Below are positions 4,910 through 5,639 of a stretch of 5,639 bases of DNA, in pieces. A program made the position numbers and the translations under genes. Below the pieces are notes generated by a model that made no database searches, was not told the origin of the DNA, and worked only from the letters and a program-made list of their open reading frames with translations. Location of the stretch: the NCBI RefSeq assembly GCF_002835825.1, contig NZ_PIZH01000126.1, forward strand, positions 1-5,639, in the 5' to 3' direction. This DNA is from Methanoregula sp. (GTDB lineage: Archaea; Halobacteriota; Methanomicrobia; Methanomicrobiales; Methanospirillaceae). Within the stretch, counting starts at the first letter, position 1, and each line of letters starts with the position of its first letter.

Positions 4910-5639
4910 GAGACGTTGCAGTAATCGGTATCGGGTGCACGAAGTTCGGCGAGCACTGGGACCGGTCATTCAGGGACCTCTTTGTCGAGGCAGGCTCGCT
5001 TGCATTCGAAGATGCGAAGATGTCAGGCGAGAAGATTGATGCCATGTATGTCGGGAACATGAGCGCCGGCCGGTTCGTGGAGCAGGAGCACATCGGCGCC
5101 CTGATCGCGGACTACGCGGGCATGGCTTCCCGCCACATCCCCTCGACCCGTGTCGAGGCCGCCTGTGCATCAGGAGGCCTTGCCTTCCGGCAGGCCGTGA
5201 TCGCAGTGGCAAGCGGTATGGAGGACATCGTCGTTGCAGCCGGCGTCGAGAAGATGACCGACGTTGAACCCGGCGCGAGCACCGACGCCCTGACCGGCGC
5301 AGCGGACCGCGAGTGGGAAGGGTTTGTCGGCGCAACCTTCCCCGGCCTGTACGCGATGATCGCAACCGACTACATGCACAAGTACGGCATGACCCGCGAG
5401 CAGCTGGCGCACGTTGCAGTGAAAAACCACTACAATGGTGCACGAAACCCGATCGCCCAGTTCCGCTCGGAGATCACGCTCGACACGGTGCTGAAGTCAA
5501 CCATGGTGGCCGAGCCCCTCCGGCTCTTCGACTGCTCGCCCATCACTGACTGCGCGGCAGCGGTCATCGTTGCCCCGCTCGAACGGGCAAAGGCATTCAC
5601 GGACGCACCCATCCAAGTGCTCGCTACCGCCGTAGCAAG
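4906..5639 (+). CDS. Archaeal thiolase (acetyl-CoA C-acetyltransferase), C-terminus cut by window edge
   Basis: The first 244 residues of an archaeal thiolase of roughly 390 residues are present. It condenses two acetyl-CoA to acetoacetyl-CoA, the substrate of the HMG-CoA synthase encoded just before it. The N-terminal thiolase half runs from [14 protein letters not shown] through the nucleophile motif VEAACASGG (C87) and GVEKMTD (113-119). The second part contains [12 protein letters not shown] (171-182) and [18 protein letters not shown] (207-224), typical of the archaeal/SCP-x-like thiolase branch. The C-terminal GHP histidine and the second cysteine should lie beyond the edge. The ATG at 4906 shares ATGA with the HMG-CoA synthase stop and follows GGTGAT. 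Uncoupled members of this branch can act on other acyl-CoAs, but the operon position makes acetoacetyl-CoA synthesis by far the likeliest role. A DUF35 zinc-ribbon/OB-fold gene is expected next. Confidence 0.94.
   Translation, partial: MRDVAVIGIGCTKFGEHWDRSFRDLFVEAGSLAFEDAKMSGEKIDAMYVGNMSAGRFVEQEHIGALIADYAGMASRHIPSTRVEAACASGGLAFRQAVIAVASGMEDIVVAAGVEKMTDVEPGASTDALTGAADREWEGFVGATFPGLYAMIATDYMHKYGMTREQLAHVAVKNHYNGARNPIAQFRSEITLDTVLKSTMVAEPLRLFDCSPITDCAAAVIVAPLERAKAFTDAPIQVLATAVA

Noticed and set aside
3956..4969. Long minus-strand open frame of 337 codons opposite HMG-CoA synthase
   Set aside because: HMG-CoA synthase on the plus strand has all catalytic residues. The antisense translation is Arg/Cys/His-rich with no family resemblance.
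1..5639. Mobile elements, CRISPR arrays, tRNA or rRNA genes, riboswitch
   Set aside because: No transposase or integrase motifs, no regularly spaced repeats and no cloverleaf were seen. The ribK leader is too short to hold an FMN riboswitch. The window reads as ordinary core chromosome.

Overview
The window looks like a piece of a methanogenic archaeon's chromosome, most likely from the order Methanomicrobiales (Methanoregula or a relative). This is inferred from gene content and protein style, not from a database search. The supports are a CTP-type riboflavin kinase fused to a winged helix-turn-helix, an archaeal RibB, the archaeal mevalonate entry genes (HMG-CoA synthase plus a thiolase) behind an archaeal XRE-type regulator, GGTGAT/GAGGTG ribosome binding sites, and TATA boxes placed about 27-31 bases before start codons. 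No rRNA, tRNA, CRISPR array, transposon or phage gene was seen. Six genes are complete or nearly so, and the outermost two run off the window edges.

Layout. The two halves are transcribed outward from a 112-base divergent promoter region (3032-3143). Leftward (minus strand) come the riboflavin kinase/regulator ribK (rbkR, 3031-2366), ribB overlapping it by 4 bases (2369-1689), a small SRPBCC-fold protein with its own promoter (1597-1106), and an M24 peptidase-family protein that continues past base 1. Rightward (plus strand) come an XRE-family regulator (3144 or 3156 to 3866), HMG-CoA synthase overlapping it by 7 bases (3860-4909), and a thiolase overlapping that by 4 bases (4906 to beyond 5639).

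How the genes work together. ribK and ribB form a two-gene flavin operon. RibB makes the four-carbon precursor of riboflavin, and RibK converts riboflavin to FMN with CTP. The winged helix domain probably lets the same protein repress flavin genes, including its own. The rightward operon catalyses the first two steps of the mevalonate route to archaeal lipids: thiolase makes acetoacetyl-CoA and HMG-CoA synthase condenses it with acetyl-CoA. The leading regulator probably controls this operon. The gene for the DUF35 protein that bridges thiolase and HMG-CoA synthase in other archaea is expected just beyond the right edge.

The points most worth a second look are three separate repeat families packed into the shared 112-base promoter region, a glutamine where RibB normally has a metal-binding histidine, the uncharacterised C-terminal sensor-like domain of the mevalonate regulator, and signs that several transcripts are leaderless or nearly so.
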